Source of the DNA: Synechococcus sp. CS-1332
GTDB taxonomy: Bacteria > Cyanobacteriota > Cyanobacteriia > PCC-6307 > Cyanobiaceae
Length of the DNA: 64,000 nt
Assembly (NCBI RefSeq): GCF_025127995.1
Contig: NZ_JAHLYP010000038.1
Span: 62,001-126,000 of the forward strand
Direction: 5' to 3'
The translations under genes and the position numbers were made by a program. Under the pieces are notes generated by a model. The model had not been told where the DNA came from, made no database searches, and worked only from the letters and a program-made list of their open reading frames with translations. Positions 14,868 to 24,996 of this stretch are shown here, piece by piece. Positions within the stretch are counted from its first letter, which is position 1; each line of letters begins with the position of its first letter.

Positions 14868-15948
14868 CGCCCCCCTGCGGGTCGCCGTCGCCGGCCTCGG
14901 CTTCGGTGAGAAGGTGATCCTGCCGGCCCTGCGCGACTGCCCGGGCACCGAACCGGTGGTCCTCTGGCATCCCCGCCCCGAGCGGGCCGCCGCCGCCGGT
15001 CAGGCGGCCGATCTGCCCGCTGTTCACGACTTCGCCGCTCTGCTGGCCAATCCGGCCGTGGAGGCGGTGGTGATCGCCACCCCGCCTGAGCCCCGCTTCG
15101 CCCTGGCCAGAGCGGCCCTGGAGGCCGGCAAGCACCTGCTGCTGGAGAAGCCGGTGGCGCTGAACGCCGGCCAGGTGGAGGAGCTGCAGCGCCTTGCTAT
15201 CGAACGGGGCCTGGTGGCGGCGGTCGACTTCGAATACCGGGCCGTGCCCCATGTCCAGCAGCTGGCGGCCCTGGTCGCCGAGGGGGTGCTGGGGGATCCG
15301 TGGCTGGTGAAGTTCGACTGGCTGATGTCCAGCCGCGCCGATCCCCACCGCCCCCACACCTGGTATTCCCAGGCGGCGGCCGGCGGCGGTGTGCTCGGTG
15401 CTCTCGGCACCCACGCCTTCGACACCCTGCACTGGTTGATCGGCCCCAGCCGGGGACTCAGCGCCCGGCTGAGCACCGCCATCAGCGAGCGGCCCATCCC
15501 CGGCTCCGGTTCCATGGGAGCCGTGGATGCCGAAGACAGTGCCCTGATCCAGCTCGACCTTGAAGACCACCGGGGCCGGCCCGTCCCCGCCCAGCTGACC
15601 CTCTCCTCCGTGGCCCGGGGCGGACGGGGCTACTGGATCGAGCTCTACGGCAGCGAGGCCACCCTGGTGCTGGGCTCCAGCAACCAGGCCGACTACGTGC
15701 ACGGCATGCAGCTGTGGATGGCGCGGCCGGGCGAAGCCCTGCGGCCCCTGTCGGCCGACCCGGCCCTGGCCTACGACCGCACCTGGGAGGACGGCCGCAT
15801 CGCCCCGGTTCGGCGGCTGCTGGGCTGGTGGTCGCAGGCGGTGCGCCAGCGCCGGCCGATGGTGCCCGGACTGGCCGAGGCGGTGACCAGTCAGCGCTGC
15901 TGCGACTGGGCCCGTTCAGGCGAAGGAACCCTGATGGGCATCCCCTAG
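14854..15948 (+). CDS. Gfo/Idh/MocA-family oxidoreductase
   Basis: A 364-residue NAD(P)-dependent sugar or inositol dehydrogenase-like protein. The N-terminal Rossmann fold reads LRVAVAGLGFGEKVILPAL (residues 8-26). DFAALLANPAVEAVVIATPP and HLLLEKPVALN follow; EKP is the family's catalytic lysine motif. The C-terminal half has the usual beta-sheet domain with GGGVLGALGTHAFDTLHWLIG. The substrate is not predictable. It overlaps the preceding secreted-protein gene by 14 bases, and a G+C hairpin follows before the aldolase gene. Confidence 0.9.
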   Translation: MRRPDAPLRVAVAGLGFGEKVILPALRDCPGTEPVVLWHPRPERAAAAGQAADLPAVHDFAALLANPAVEAVVIATPPEPRFALARAALEAGKHLLLEKPVALNAGQVEELQRLAIERGLVAAVDFEYRAVPHVQQLAALVAEGVLGDPWLVKFDWLMSSRADPHRPHTWYSQAAAGGGVLGALGTHAFDTLHWLIGPSRGLSARLSTAISERPIPGSGSMGAVDAEDSALIQLDLEDHRGRPVPAQLTLSSVARGGRGYWIELYGSEATLVLGSSNQADYVHGMQLWMARPGEALRPLSADPALAYDRTWEDGRIAPVRRLLGWWSQAVRQRRPMVPGLAEAVTSQRCCDWARSGEGTLMGIP

Positions 15949-15964
15949 ACTCCCCGTCAGACCC

Positions 15965-15981
15965 GGCGGGACGACCCCGCC
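15965..15981 (+). terminator. Possible weak terminator hairpin
   Basis: GGCGGG at 15965-15970 and CCCGCC at 15976-15981 can pair across a five-base loop, 17 bases after the oxidoreductase stop. There is no clear T-run after it, so it may only reduce read-through into fba or stabilise the transcript. Confidence 0.3.
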
Positions 15982-16041
15982 AGCCGTCCTTCGACCACGG
16001 TTCTCCGCAACCGTACCCACCCAAAAACCGCGAGATTTCCC

Positions 16042-17115
16042 ATGGCGCTCGTACCGCTTCGTCTGCTGCTTGATCACGCCGCAGAAAACGGCTACGGCAT
16101 TCCTGCCTTCAACGTCAACAACCTGGAGCAGGTGCAATCGATCATGGAGGCTGCCTACGAAACCGACAGCCCGGTGATCCTGCAGGCCTCCCGTGGCGCC
16201 CGTCAGTACGCCGGTGAAAGCTTTCTGCGCCACCTGATCCTGGCCGCGGTGGAAACCTATCCCGACATCCCGGTGGTGATGCACCAGGACCACGGCAACA
16301 GCCCCGCCACCTGCTACGGCGCCGCTGCCAACGGCTTCACCTCGGTGATGATGGACGGCTCCCTTGAGGCCGACGCCAAGACCCCCGCCAGCTACGACTA
16401 CAACGTGGCCGTCACCAAGGAAGTGGTGGATGTGGCCCACGCCATCGGCGTGAGTGTGGAAGGCGAACTGGGTTGCCTGGGTTCTTTGGAAACCGGCAAG
16501 GGTGAAGCCGAGGATGGCCACGGCTTCGAAGGCTCCCTCGACCACTCCCAGCTCCTCACCGACCCCGCCGAGGCGGCCGACTTCGTCGCCAAGACCAAGG
16601 TGGATGCCCTGGCCATCGCCATCGGCACCAGCCACGGCGCCTACAAGTTCACCCGCAAGCCCACCGGCGAAGTGCTGGCCATCTCCCGGATCGCCGAGAT
16701 CCACAAGGCCATCCCCAACACCCACCTGGTGATGCACGGTTCCAGCTCCGTTCCCCAGGAATGGCTGGACATGATCAACAAGTACGGCGGTGCCATCCCC
16801 GAGACCTACGGCGTTCCCGTCGAGGAGATCCAGGAAGGCATCCGCAACGGCGTGCGCAAGGTCAACATCGACACCGACAACCGCCTCGCCTTCACCGCCG
16901 CCGTGCGTGAAGCCGCTGCCAAGGATCCCTCCAACTTCGATCCCCGCCACTTCAACAAGCCCGCCCGGGCCTACATGAAGAAGGTCTGCCTCGACCGTTA
17001 CCAGCAGTTCTGGTGTGCCGGCAACGCCAGCAAGATCAAGCAGCGCGACATCAACTACTACGCCGCCCTCTACGCCAAGGGTGCCCTGGATCCCAAGACC
17101 GCCGTGGCCGCCTGA
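16042..17115 (+). CDS. fba: Class II fructose-bisphosphate aldolase
   Basis: A zinc-dependent aldolase serving both the Calvin cycle (including sedoheptulose bisphosphate formation) and glycolysis. The 357-residue protein begins [27 protein letters not shown]. It has the metal ligands and catalytic residues in [39 protein letters not shown] and [11 protein letters not shown]. The internal segment [17 protein letters not shown] binds substrate phosphate. This length and these motifs match the CbbA-type aldolases of cyanobacteria and proteobacteria. A strong terminator follows 22 bases after the stop. Confidence 0.95.
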   Translation: MALVPLRLLLDHAAENGYGIPAFNVNNLEQVQSIMEAAYETDSPVILQASRGARQYAGESFLRHLILAAVETYPDIPVVMHQDHGNSPATCYGAAANGFTSVMMDGSLEADAKTPASYDYNVAVTKEVVDVAHAIGVSVEGELGCLGSLETGKGEAEDGHGFEGSLDHSQLLTDPAEAADFVAKTKVDALAIAIGTSHGAYKFTRKPTGEVLAISRIAEIHKAIPNTHLVMHGSSSVPQEWLDMINKYGGAIPETYGVPVEEIQEGIRNGVRKVNIDTDNRLAFTAAVREAAAKDPSNFDPRHFNKPARAYMKKVCLDRYQQFWCAGNASKIKQRDINYYAALYAKGALDPKTAVAA

Positions 17116-17137
17116 TCGGCGTCCCGCAAACCTTGCT

Positions 17138-17163
17138 TCGGGGGGCCTTGGCCCCCTTTTTTC
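17138..17163 (+). terminator. Rho-independent terminator after fba
   Basis: GGGGGCC at about 17140-17146 pairs with GGCCCCC at about 17149-17155 around a TT loop and is followed directly by TTTTTT. It ends the aldolase transcript just before the convergent UPF0182 gene. Confidence 0.85.
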
Positions 17164-17170
17164 ATGGCGC

Positions 17171-20029
17171 TCAAGGCAGGGGCAGGCTGGCGGCGGGGGC
17201 GCCGCCCTCTTTGTCGGTGGGCGCCTCGTCCACAAGCCGTTCGAGGGCACGGCGCAGGTTGCGCTCCATCACGAAGCGCCTGCCGTCGGTGACCACCACC
17301 CGCACAAGGCTGGGTAGGTCGTTGCTCTTGGACTGCAGGTAGATCGGCTCCACGTAGAGGAGACCCTCGCCCACCGGCAACACCAGCAAATTGCCGCGGA
17401 ACAGCCGTGAGCCCAGCCGGTTCCAGAGACCGAACTGGAAACTGATCGTTGGGTCCTGATCGATCAGGGCGGTGATCTGCTGGGGGCCGAGCAGCAGCCG
17501 TTGCTGGGGGAAGCGCACCAGCTTCAGCTCGCCGTAGTGGGGCGGATCGTTGCGGGCCGCTAGCCAGCCCACCAGGTTGGAGCGCCGCAGGGGGGTGAAG
17601 GGCAGCAACAGCACGAACTCGGAGCGTTTCTGGCCGGGTAACTGGAGGGTGAGGTGGTAAGGCGAGACCTGCACGCTGCTTTCGCCGTAGATCTCGGTAG
17701 GCACCGACCAGACGTCGTCGCCGTTGTAGAAGGTGCGCACGTCGGTGACGTGGTAGCGCAGCAGACGCTCCGCCTGGATGTCGAACTGGCTCTTGGGCAC
17801 CCGGATATGGGCGAGCAGGGCCTTCGGCATGGCCGAAAGCGGTCGGAACAGTTCGGGAAAGGCGCGGATCCAGGTGCGCAGCACCGGATCTTTGGCGTCG
17901 TTCACGTAGAACCAGAGTCGGCCGTCGTGGGCATCCACCACCGCCTTCACCGGGTTGCGGAAATAGCGCAGTCCCTGCGGATTGGGATCGCTGTAGGGAT
18001 AGGAGCGGCTGGTGGTGAAGCCATCCAGGAGCCAGTACTGGTACTGCTCCGGCCGGTAGCCCGCACTGCCGGCCACCCGCGCCGTGACCAGGTAGGGCTG
18101 GCTTTCAAAACGCAGGAACGGCGCCAGGGCCGTCAGGCGTTGGTTCACCTGTCGCCGCAGCAGCAGCAGCGATCGGTCTGTGAAGGACCCGGTGAACAGC
18201 AGTCGCGCTTCGCGCAGGTAGATCGCGGCCGCCAGCCGGTTGAGGGGATGGGCCAGGGAGATGCCCCGGGTACCGGTGTAGTGGGTGTAAACGTTCAGTT
18301 CCCCCTCCGGATAGGAGAACTCCTTCACCTTGGTGGGGGCGATCGCGTAGGGGGAGGGGCCTGAGGCGAAGTAAAGGCTCGGGCTACCCACCGGCAGGGC
18401 GGCCCGGGCGTCCTTGTCAGTGATGCCCAGTTCCGGGAGGCCCTGCACCCGGCCGCTGCTGCCCAGGTCCTTGACGAAGAACAGGGGCAGGCCGTCGGCG
18501 CCGATGGCATTCACCGGCGAGACGGTGAAGCCGTGGCCGTTGGTGAACACCAGGTGGCGGTTCAGCCAGGTGCGCGAGCCGGGGGGAAGGGCGCTGCTGT
18601 CCAGCTCCCGGGCCGAGATCAGCACCTGCTGGGAGCCGTCGCGGGCCGACTTGCCCTGGAGCGGGTAGCGATCCACCGCCGCCGAAGGGAAGGTGTAGTA
18701 CAGCCGCAGTTGCTGCAGCTGGCGGTTGGCGGCCAGCAGGGGCTGGCTGTCCCAGAGGCGGATGTTGGCCAGGGTGCCGGGGGCCTTGGCCAGGTCCGCC
18801 TTCGTGAGACCCTGGCGGGGTTCCAGCCGGAGGGTGCGAACATTCTCCAGCCCGAAGGCACGGCGGGTGGCCCGGATGCTGCGCTCCAGGTAGGGGGTTT
18901 CCACCGCCAGCTCCCGGGGCTGCACCCAGAAGCGCTGGGCCAGGGGCGCCAACACCCATTCGCTGATGGGCACCAGCACGGCCGTGCCGGCCAGGGGAAT
19001 CAGGGCGCCGCGGCGCAGCCAGCCCCGGGGCAGGGGCACCAGCAGGGCGAAGGCCGTCAGCAGCAGCAGCACGGCGAACAGCAGCCGCAGCGGCAGGCGC
19101 ACGTTCAGGTCCACGTATCCAGCCCCCGAGGCCACGCCGCTGCCCTGCACCATCAGATCAAAGGGCGCCAGGGCGTTGCTGAGCGCCAACACGACGGCCA
19201 GCGCCGCCACCTGGGGTTGCAGCACCTGCTGCTGGGCCTTGCTGAGGCCATCGAAACGCAGATCCGACAGGCTGCGGCCCTTGCCGATGGTGAGCAGCAG
19301 ACAGGCCGCCAGCCCCACTAGGCCCTGGGCGAGAAGCACGCTCAGCAGCAGGCGCAGGGCCGGCAGGCGTAGCACCGTGAAGGAGAGATCGAAACCGGTG
19401 AGTGGATCCCCTTCGCCGAAGGGTGTGGCCAGCAGGGCCGGCAACCACAGGCTCCAGCCCCGTGCCACCGCCGTGGCCGAGCCCGCCAGGGCGGCCGCCA
19501 GGGTGATGCGCAGGGTGGTGTGGGGCCAGAGCAGCAGCGGCAGCAACAGACCGCCCGCCAGAGCTGCCACCAGCAGGGGCGGCAGATCCCGGAGCACGGA
19601 GAAGCCGGTGATCACATCGCCATTGAAGGGGTTGGCGATCAGTCCCCTGGCCTGCACCATCAGATAGCTCAGGCCGCCGGCCAGCAGCAGCACCAGGCCG
19701 ATCAGCACCACCACCAGGGCGCCGTTCTCCAGCCGCAGCATCGGCTCCGTGGGCCTGGGTGCCTCGGCGCCCTGCTCCCGTAGACGCCAGCAGCGCTGCA
19801 GCTGGGCAAGTTGCAAAGCCGAGCCCAGGCCGAAAACCAACGCGAAGGCCGAGATCTGCAGCATCCAGCGCCGCAACAGGATTCCCTGGACGTCGAACTG
19901 GGTGAACCAGAGCCACTCAATGCCCAGCCGCGCTGCCGCCCAGAGGGCCAGCAGCAACCCGAAGGCGATGGCAAGGCCGGCGGCGAGGCGTGGCCCAACG
20001 CGGGCCGGCTGAGGGGAGAGATCGGGCAC
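17171..20029 (-). CDS. UPF0182 family large membrane protein
   Basis: A very large integral membrane protein of the UPF0182 (COG1615) family, about 950 residues, function unknown. Seven or so hydrophobic segments fill the first third (from GLAIAFGLLLALWAAARL to LLFAVLLLLTAFALLVPL). A long extracytoplasmic region follows, rich in Tyr, Arg and Pro, with IRATRRAFGLENV, FPSAAVDRYPLQGKS, YFASGPSPYAI and GLRYFRNPVKAVVDAHDG. The last motif is characteristic of the family. Both candidate starts are GTG (20083 and 20029). I prefer 20029 because conserved sequence begins soon after it. It is divergent from thrC. Confidence 0.85.
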   Translation of the reverse strand: MPDLSPQPARVGPRLAAGLAIAFGLLLALWAAARLGIEWLWFTQFDVQGILLRRWMLQISAFALVFGLGSALQLAQLQRCWRLREQGAEAPRPTEPMLRLENGALVVVLIGLVLLLAGGLSYLMVQARGLIANPFNGDVITGFSVLRDLPPLLVAALAGGLLLPLLLWPHTTLRITLAAALAGSATAVARGWSLWLPALLATPFGEGDPLTGFDLSFTVLRLPALRLLLSVLLAQGLVGLAACLLLTIGKGRSLSDLRFDGLSKAQQQVLQPQVAALAVVLALSNALAPFDLMVQGSGVASGAGYVDLNVRLPLRLLFAVLLLLTAFALLVPLPRGWLRRGALIPLAGTAVLVPISEWVLAPLAQRFWVQPRELAVETPYLERSIRATRRAFGLENVRTLRLEPRQGLTKADLAKAPGTLANIRLWDSQPLLAANRQLQQLRLYYTFPSAAVDRYPLQGKSARDGSQQVLISARELDSSALPPGSRTWLNRHLVFTNGHGFTVSPVNAIGADGLPLFFVKDLGSSGRVQGLPELGITDKDARAALPVGSPSLYFASGPSPYAIAPTKVKEFSYPEGELNVYTHYTGTRGISLAHPLNRLAAAIYLREARLLFTGSFTDRSLLLLRRQVNQRLTALAPFLRFESQPYLVTARVAGSAGYRPEQYQYWLLDGFTTSRSYPYSDPNPQGLRYFRNPVKAVVDAHDGRLWFYVNDAKDPVLRTWIRAFPELFRPLSAMPKALLAHIRVPKSQFDIQAERLLRYHVTDVRTFYNGDDVWSVPTEIYGESSVQVSPYHLTLQLPGQKRSEFVLLLPFTPLRRSNLVGWLAARNDPPHYGELKLVRFPQQRLLLGPQQITALIDQDPTISFQFGLWNRLGSRLFRGNLLVLPVGEGLLYVEPIYLQSKSNDLPSLVRVVVTDGRRFVMERNLRRALERLVDEAPTDKEGGAPAASLPLP

Positions 20030-20203
20030 ATGCGGAGCGTAGGCAGAACCCTGCGACCGACAAGGTGCAGGGCCCAGGGCCACCCATCCGGTCGCCGCGA
20101 CGACAGGATCAAGACGGCAGGATCACGGTGGCAGACGCAATACCCGATCTAAGAGATCGGCATTAAAGGCAGCCGTTAGCCACCGCTGTTAGCGTTCCCC
20201 CCA

Positions 20204-21499
20204 GTGACAGGGACCGCCTTGACCGCCACCCTTTCCCGCTCCACCTTCACGGGCCTGCGCTGCAAGGAATGCGGTCATCCCTACGAGGCCACGGCCCGTC
20301 ACGTCTGCGAAGACGTCTGCTTCGGCCCGCTTGAGGTGGTCTACGACTACGACGCCATCCGCAGCCGGGTCAGCCGCGCCACCATCGAGGCCGGCCCCAC
20401 CTCCATCTGGCGCTACCGCGAATTCCTGCCCGTCGAAGGCGACCCCATCGACGTGGGCACCGGCTTCACCCCCCTGCTCAAGGCCGATCGTCTGGCCAGG
20501 CGCCTCGGCCTTTCTTCGCTCTACATCAAGAACGACGGCGTCAACATGCCGACGCTGTCCTTCAAGGACCGCGTTGTTTCGGTGGCCCTCACCCGGGCCC
20601 GTGAGCTGGGCTTCACCACCGTCAGCTGCGCCTCCACCGGCAACCTGGCCAACTCCACCGCCGCCATCGCCGCCCACGCCGGCCTGGAGTGCTGCGTCTT
20701 CATCCCCAGTGATCTTGAACTGGGCAAGGTGCTGGGCACCCTCGTCTACAACCCCACCCTGATGGCGGTGAAGGGCAACTACGACCAAGTCAACCGTCTC
20801 TGCTCCGAGGTGGCCAACACCTACGGCTGGGGCTTCGTCAACATCAATCTGCGTCCCTATTACTCCGAGGGCTCCAAGACCCTCGGCTATGAGGTGATCG
20901 AGCAGCTGGGCTGGCAGCTTCCCGACCACATCGTCGCCCCCCTGGCCTCCGGCTCCCTGTTCACCAAGATCCGCAAGGGCTTTGATGAGTTCATCAAGGT
21001 GGGCCTCGTTGAGGAGAAGCCCGTGCGCTTCAGTGGCGCCCAGGCCGAAGGCTGCTCGCCCATCGCCCAGGCCTTTGCCGCCGGCCGCGATTTCATCACC
21101 CCGGTGAAGCCGAACACCATCGCCAAGTCGATCGCCATCGGCAACCCAGCCGACGGCCCCTATGCCATCGACATCGCCAACCGCACCGGTGGCACCATCG
21201 CGGCGGTCACCGATGAGGAGATCATCGACGGCATCAAGCTGCTGGCCGAGATGGAGGGGGTGTTCACCGAGACCGCCGGCGGCACCACCATCGCCGTTCT
21301 CAAGAAGCTGGTGGAACAGGGCAAGATCGACCCCTCGGAAACCACCGTCGCCTACATCACCGGCAACGGCCTCAAGACCACCGAAGCGATCGCCTCCTGC
21401 ATCGGCGCTCCCTACACCATCGAGCCGCAGCTCGCCAGTTTCAATGCCGCCTGGGCGGAGTCCCAGGCCTCCCATGGGAGCAAGGCTGCTCCGGCCTGA
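20204..21499 (+). CDS. thrC: Threonine synthase
   Basis: A PLP enzyme converting O-phosphohomoserine to threonine. The 431-residue protein has an N-terminal zinc-like cysteine pair (LRCKECGHPYEA) and the PLP lysine Lys121 in MPTLSFKDRVVSVAL. Further markers are the glycine loop in ASTGNLANSTAAIAAHAGL and the typical YYSEGSKTLGYEVIEQLGW segment. The start is GTG 20204. The next gene, a MoaD/ThiS-like protein, begins 49 bases downstream, a pairing that suggests a link between this PLP enzyme family and sulfur-carrier chemistry. Confidence 0.93.
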   Translation: MTGTALTATLSRSTFTGLRCKECGHPYEATARHVCEDVCFGPLEVVYDYDAIRSRVSRATIEAGPTSIWRYREFLPVEGDPIDVGTGFTPLLKADRLARRLGLSSLYIKNDGVNMPTLSFKDRVVSVALTRARELGFTTVSCASTGNLANSTAAIAAHAGLECCVFIPSDLELGKVLGTLVYNPTLMAVKGNYDQVNRLCSEVANTYGWGFVNINLRPYYSEGSKTLGYEVIEQLGWQLPDHIVAPLASGSLFTKIRKGFDEFIKVGLVEEKPVRFSGAQAEGCSPIAQAFAAGRDFITPVKPNTIAKSIAIGNPADGPYAIDIANRTGGTIAAVTDEEIIDGIKLLAEMEGVFTETAGGTTIAVLKKLVEQGKIDPSETTVAYITGNGLKTTEAIASCIGAPYTIEPQLASFNAAWAESQASHGSKAAPA

Positions 21500-21547
21500 C
21501 CTGAAGACGCCCGTTTCCCTTCCTTTCCTGCCCCACCGACGCTTTCC

Positions 21548-21823
21548 ATGGCCATCCAGGTTCTGATCCCCACCCCCCTGCAGAAGTTCAGCAACGACGA
21601 GGCCAGCGTCAGCCTGGAGGCCTCCAGCATCGACGGCCTGCTCCAGGCCCTTGAAGGCCGCTACCCAGGTATCCAGGCCCGTTTGTGTGACGAGAACGGC
21701 AAGCTTCGCCGTTTCCTCAACCTCTACGTGAACAGCGAGGACATCCGCTTCCTGGATAACCAGGCCACGGTGCTCAACGATGGCGACGAGGTGAGCATCG
21801 TTCCGGCCGTCGCTGGCGGCTGA
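21548..21823 (+). CDS. MoaD/ThiS-family sulfur-carrier-like protein
   Basis: A 91-residue beta-grasp protein ending in AVAGG, the double glycine that is adenylated and thiocarboxylated in ThiS, MoaD and CysO. Other family features are LIPTPLQKF at the start, [38 protein letters not shown] in the middle (read in two blocks) and [15 protein letters not shown] at the end. It follows thrC directly, which points to a CysO-like sulfur carrier rather than molybdopterin or thiamine synthesis. That assignment is inference from context. Confidence 0.85.
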   Translation: MAIQVLIPTPLQKFSNDEASVSLEASSIDGLLQALEGRYPGIQARLCDENGKLRRFLNLYVNSEDIRFLDNQATVLNDGDEVSIVPAVAGG

Positions 21824-21913
21824 GTCTGGATCGGGGATTCGGTCTTGCCAGGGGTGACCTCGCCGTTGGCAGTTCAAATTCCATAGGCTTTTCTACCCAT
21901 CTGCTTCCCTCCC

Positions 21914-22912
21914 ATGGAACCGATCCAGGCCCCCAGCCCCACGGTTCCTGCTGGAAGCAGCGGCGCCCCCCACGACTGGCTGTCGGCTGGGCTCTATTTC
22001 GACTACCGCCAGGCTGCCAATCCGGTGCGGCCGGGGCTGACCGAGCCGATCCGTTACCACCAGTGGGGCGCCGAGCTCCATGGCCAGGGACCGACGGCGG
22101 TGTTGCCCCTCGACCTGAGCGGCGCCCTCGGCTGTGAGGGGCCTGCCACCAGCCCTGGCCTGGCGGCCCACTTCCTGCGCCTGCTGCCGGGTGAGGGGCT
22201 CAAGGCGGCGGCGCCGGCCACCAGCTCTCTCTTTTATGTGCTGCGCGGTGCCGGCAGGCTCGAGCGTCCGGCTGATGCCCTTAGTAGTCCGCTGAGCCTG
22301 AGCTGGGCCCAGGGCGATCTGTTCGTTCTGCCCACCGGAGCCGATCCCCTCCTGCATGCCACCGAGGAGAGCGTTCTGTACTGGGTGCATGACGCCCCTC
22401 TGCTGCGCTACCTGGGGGTGGTGCCCGCCAGCCCTCGCTTCCGTGCCGTTCACTATCCGGCCGCCCGCCAGGAGGAGGCCCTGCAGCACCTGCTGGCCGA
22501 CCCCAGCGCCGCCCGATCCAACCGGCTGAGCATCCTGCTGGCCCACGCCGATCTCCCCGCCACCCGCACCGTGACCCACACCCTCTGGGCCATGCTCGGG
22601 GTGGTCCCCGATGGGGCCGTCCAGCCGCCCCACCGGCACCAGTCGGTGGCCCTCGATCTGATCATCGACTGCGACCCCGGCTGCTACAGCCTGGTGGGCA
22701 CCGAGCTCCGCGCCGACGGCACCATCCTCAATCCCACCCGCATCGACTGGGAGCCGGGGGGCGCCTTCATTACCCCGCCCGGCCACTGGCATTCCCATGG
22801 GAATGAAAGCGGCCGGATGGCAAGGCTGCTGCCGATTCAGGACGCCGGCCTACACACCCACCTGCGCAGCCTCGACATCCGCTTTGCCTCCGGCCTGGGC
22901 GGCGAGGGCTGA
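21914..22912 (+). CDS. Bicupin protein
   Basis: A 332-residue protein with two cupin-like barrels. The N-terminal one lies at about residues 85-150 (LFYVLRGAGRLER, then WAQGDLFVLPTG). The C-terminal one is at about 225-305 (VQPPHRHQSVALDLIID, then PGGAFITPPGHWHSHGNES). The second barrel has PHRHQ and HWHSHGN, the histidine pattern expected for a metal site, so an iron-dependent oxygenase or sugar-binding role is possible. The gentisate dioxygenase group is the closest general layout. Its last 63 bases overlap the end of the convergent ftsH. Confidence 0.7.
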   Translation: MEPIQAPSPTVPAGSSGAPHDWLSAGLYFDYRQAANPVRPGLTEPIRYHQWGAELHGQGPTAVLPLDLSGALGCEGPATSPGLAAHFLRLLPGEGLKAAAPATSSLFYVLRGAGRLERPADALSSPLSLSWAQGDLFVLPTGADPLLHATEESVLYWVHDAPLLRYLGVVPASPRFRAVHYPAARQEEALQHLLADPSAARSNRLSILLAHADLPATRTVTHTLWAMLGVVPDGAVQPPHRHQSVALDLIIDCDPGCYSLVGTELRADGTILNPTRIDWEPGGAFITPPGHWHSHGNESGRMARLLPIQDAGLHTHLRSLDIRFASGLGGEG

Positions 22913-24721
22913 GCCGACAGAGGCCTCGTAGGACTCCACCAGGGCGCGGAAGCTGTCGCCGTCGATGGTTTCCATCTCGATCAGCCGGTTGACCAGCTCA
23001 TCGAGCAACTCACGGCGGGGCGTCAGCACCTCCACGGCCCTGTCCAAGGCCTCGTTCGCCAGACGACGGACCTGCTCATCGATGCGATTACCCGTCCGCA
23101 CCGAGGTGTGGGGACTGGAGCGGATCCAGTCGCGGCCTAAAAACACCTCCTCCCCCTCCTCCTCGAGGGCGAAGTGGCCGAGGCTGGAGAAGCCGTATCG
23201 CATCACCATGTCGCGGCAGATGCGCCGCACCAGTTGCAGGTCGCTGCTGGCTCCCTGGGTCACCTCGCTGGGGCCGAAGACCACCAGCTCGGCAGCCCGG
23301 CCGCCGAGGGCCACCACCAGCCGGGCACGGAGATAGGCCTTGCTGATCAGCCCGGAATCGAGGATGTCCTCATCGGGCATGGTGCGAGCGAAACCCCCCA
23401 CGCCACCGGCCCTGGGCAGCAGGGTCACCTTGTCGAGCTTGTCGGCGTGGGGCACCAGGGTGGTGAGCAGGGCGTGGCCGATTTCGTGGTAGGCGATCAG
23501 GCGCTTCTTGGCGCTGTCCTGGAGCGGGGCGGCGGACAGTCCCATGGTGATGCGCTCAAGGGCATCGCCGATGGCCTGGTCGTCCACCTGGCTCTTCTGA
23601 CGCCGCGCTGTGAGGATGGCTGCCTCATTGAGCAGGTTGGCCAGGTCGGCGCCGGAAAAGCCGGGGGTGCGGCGGGCCCAGTCGGCCATCGACACCTCTT
23701 CGGCCAGGGGCCTGGTGCGGGCGTGGACCGAGAGGATCTCTTCTCGCCCTGCGCGATCCGGCAGATCGACGCTGATGCGGCGATCGAAACGGCCGGGCCG
23801 CAGCAGGGCCGTGTCCAGCACGTCGAGGCGGTTGGTGGCGGCCAGCAGGATGACCCCGGAGTTGTCCTCGAAGCCGTCCATTTCGGTCAGCAGCTGGTTG
23901 AGCGTCTGCTCCCGTTCGTCGTTACCGCCGCCGATCCCAGCCCCCCGTTGGCGTCCTACCGCATCGATCTCATCGATGAAGATGATGCAGGGAGCCTTGG
24001 CCTTCGCCTGGCGGAACAGATCCCGGACCCGGCTGGCGCCCACTCCTACGAACATCTCGACGAACTCGGTGGCGGCCATCGAGAAAAAGGGCACACCGGC
24101 CTCACCGGCAATGGCGCGTGCCAGGAGGGTCTTGCCGGTACCGGGGGGACCCACCAGCAGCACACCTTTGGGGATGCGGGCGCCGATGGAGGTGAACCGT
24201 TCGGGGGTTTTGAGGAAGGTCACCACCTCCTGGAGCTCTTCTTTGGCCTCGACGATGCCGGCGACGTCCTCAAAGCGTGTCGTGATCGCGCCTTCCTCCT
24301 GCAGACGGGGCTGGCTGCGGCCGAATCCCATCGCCTTGTTAGCCACCTGGGCAGATCGCCGCACCAGCAGAACCAGACCTGCGATCAGCAGGGCCACCAG
24401 CAGACCGTTGGTCACCAGCCCCGCCATGGCGTCGTCGCGCCGTTCGTCCCGGACCGTCAGGGGCACCCTGGCCTGTTCGGCGGTGCGCAGCAGTTGCTGG
24501 TTGTCGCTGAAGACCGCCACCTGGCGGCTGCGGCCGTCCTGGAAGGTCGCCGTCACCACCCGCTGGGTGGGAGAGAGTTCCAGGCTTTTCACCTTTCCGG
24601 CTCCGATGTCCCGCAGCAGCTGGCTGTAGGAGGGGGCGGAGGACGTCTGGCCCCCGAGGCTGAAGCCCGGTTGCACCGGTGGGGCTGGTTTGGCCGGCTC
24701 CGGAGGAGAACTGCTGCTCAC
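22850..24721 (-). CDS. ftsH: FtsH-family ATP-dependent zinc metalloprotease
   Basis: A membrane AAA protease; in cyanobacteria FtsH complexes degrade damaged photosystem II D1 protein among others. The 623-residue protein has Walker A GPPGTGKT (191-198), Walker [13 protein letters not shown], the arginine-finger region [10 protein letters not shown] and the zinc motif HEIGH (412-416). Family members normally have two N-terminal membrane helices; here only one is visible (about 101-121), and the first 30 residues are Ser- and Pro-rich. The start is GTG 24721. It is divergent from rpmF and overlaps the bicupin gene at its 3' end. Confidence 0.93.
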   Translation of the reverse strand: MSSSSPPEPAKPAPPVQPGFSLGGQTSSAPSYSQLLRDIGAGKVKSLELSPTQRVVTATFQDGRSRQVAVFSDNQQLLRTAEQARVPLTVRDERRDDAMAGLVTNGLLVALLIAGLVLLVRRSAQVANKAMGFGRSQPRLQEEGAITTRFEDVAGIVEAKEELQEVVTFLKTPERFTSIGARIPKGVLLVGPPGTGKTLLARAIAGEAGVPFFSMAATEFVEMFVGVGASRVRDLFRQAKAKAPCIIFIDEIDAVGRQRGAGIGGGNDEREQTLNQLLTEMDGFEDNSGVILLAATNRLDVLDTALLRPGRFDRRISVDLPDRAGREEILSVHARTRPLAEEVSMADWARRTPGFSGADLANLLNEAAILTARRQKSQVDDQAIGDALERITMGLSAAPLQDSAKKRLIAYHEIGHALLTTLVPHADKLDKVTLLPRAGGVGGFARTMPDEDILDSGLISKAYLRARLVVALGGRAAELVVFGPSEVTQGASSDLQLVRRICRDMVMRYGFSSLGHFALEEEGEEVFLGRDWIRSSPHTSVRTGNRIDEQVRRLANEALDRAVEVLTPRRELLDELVNRLIEMETIDGDSFRALVESYEASVGSALAAQAGGKADVEAAQVGV

Positions 24722-24813
24722 AGGCCTGGCATCCTTATCAGAAGTTGACTGTAGCGATTTGACGAAAGGCGAGTCGGCGGCGCAGGATCATCGTTTGACA
24801 ACGAGATAGCAGG

Positions 24814-24996
24814 ATGGCGGTACCCAAGAAGAAAACTTCCAAAGGCAAGCGCAACCAGCGCCACGCCCATTGGAAGGCCAAGGCCGGTGTGGCGGCCCAG
24901 AAGGCCATGTCGCTGGGCAAGGCCGTCCTGAGCGGACGTGCCCAGGGCTTCGTCTATCCGATCGCTGAAGACGCTGAAGCCGGCGAAGAAAGCTGA
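24814..24996 (+). CDS. rpmF: 50S ribosomal protein L32
   Basis: A 60-residue ribosomal protein with the diagnostic start [20 protein letters not shown]. Its basic N-terminal half binds 23S rRNA. The C-terminal [21 protein letters not shown] is acidic, as in other cyanobacterial L32. The four-cysteine zinc site of some L32 proteins is absent, so this is a cysteine-free type. The 3' end overlaps the convergent glycerate kinase by about 43 bases. Confidence 0.95.
   Translation: MAVPKKKTSKGKRNQRHAHWKAKAGVAAQKAMSLGKAVLSGRAQGFVYPIAEDAEAGEES

Noticed and set aside
20030-20203. Repeated GTTAGC words before thrC
   Set aside because: GTTAGCC and GTTAGCG do not fit the integron consensus and no fold was seen; probably ordinary promoter-region sequence.
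20189-21877. 562-codon minus-strand open frame
   Set aside because: It is antisense to thrC and the MoaD-like gene.
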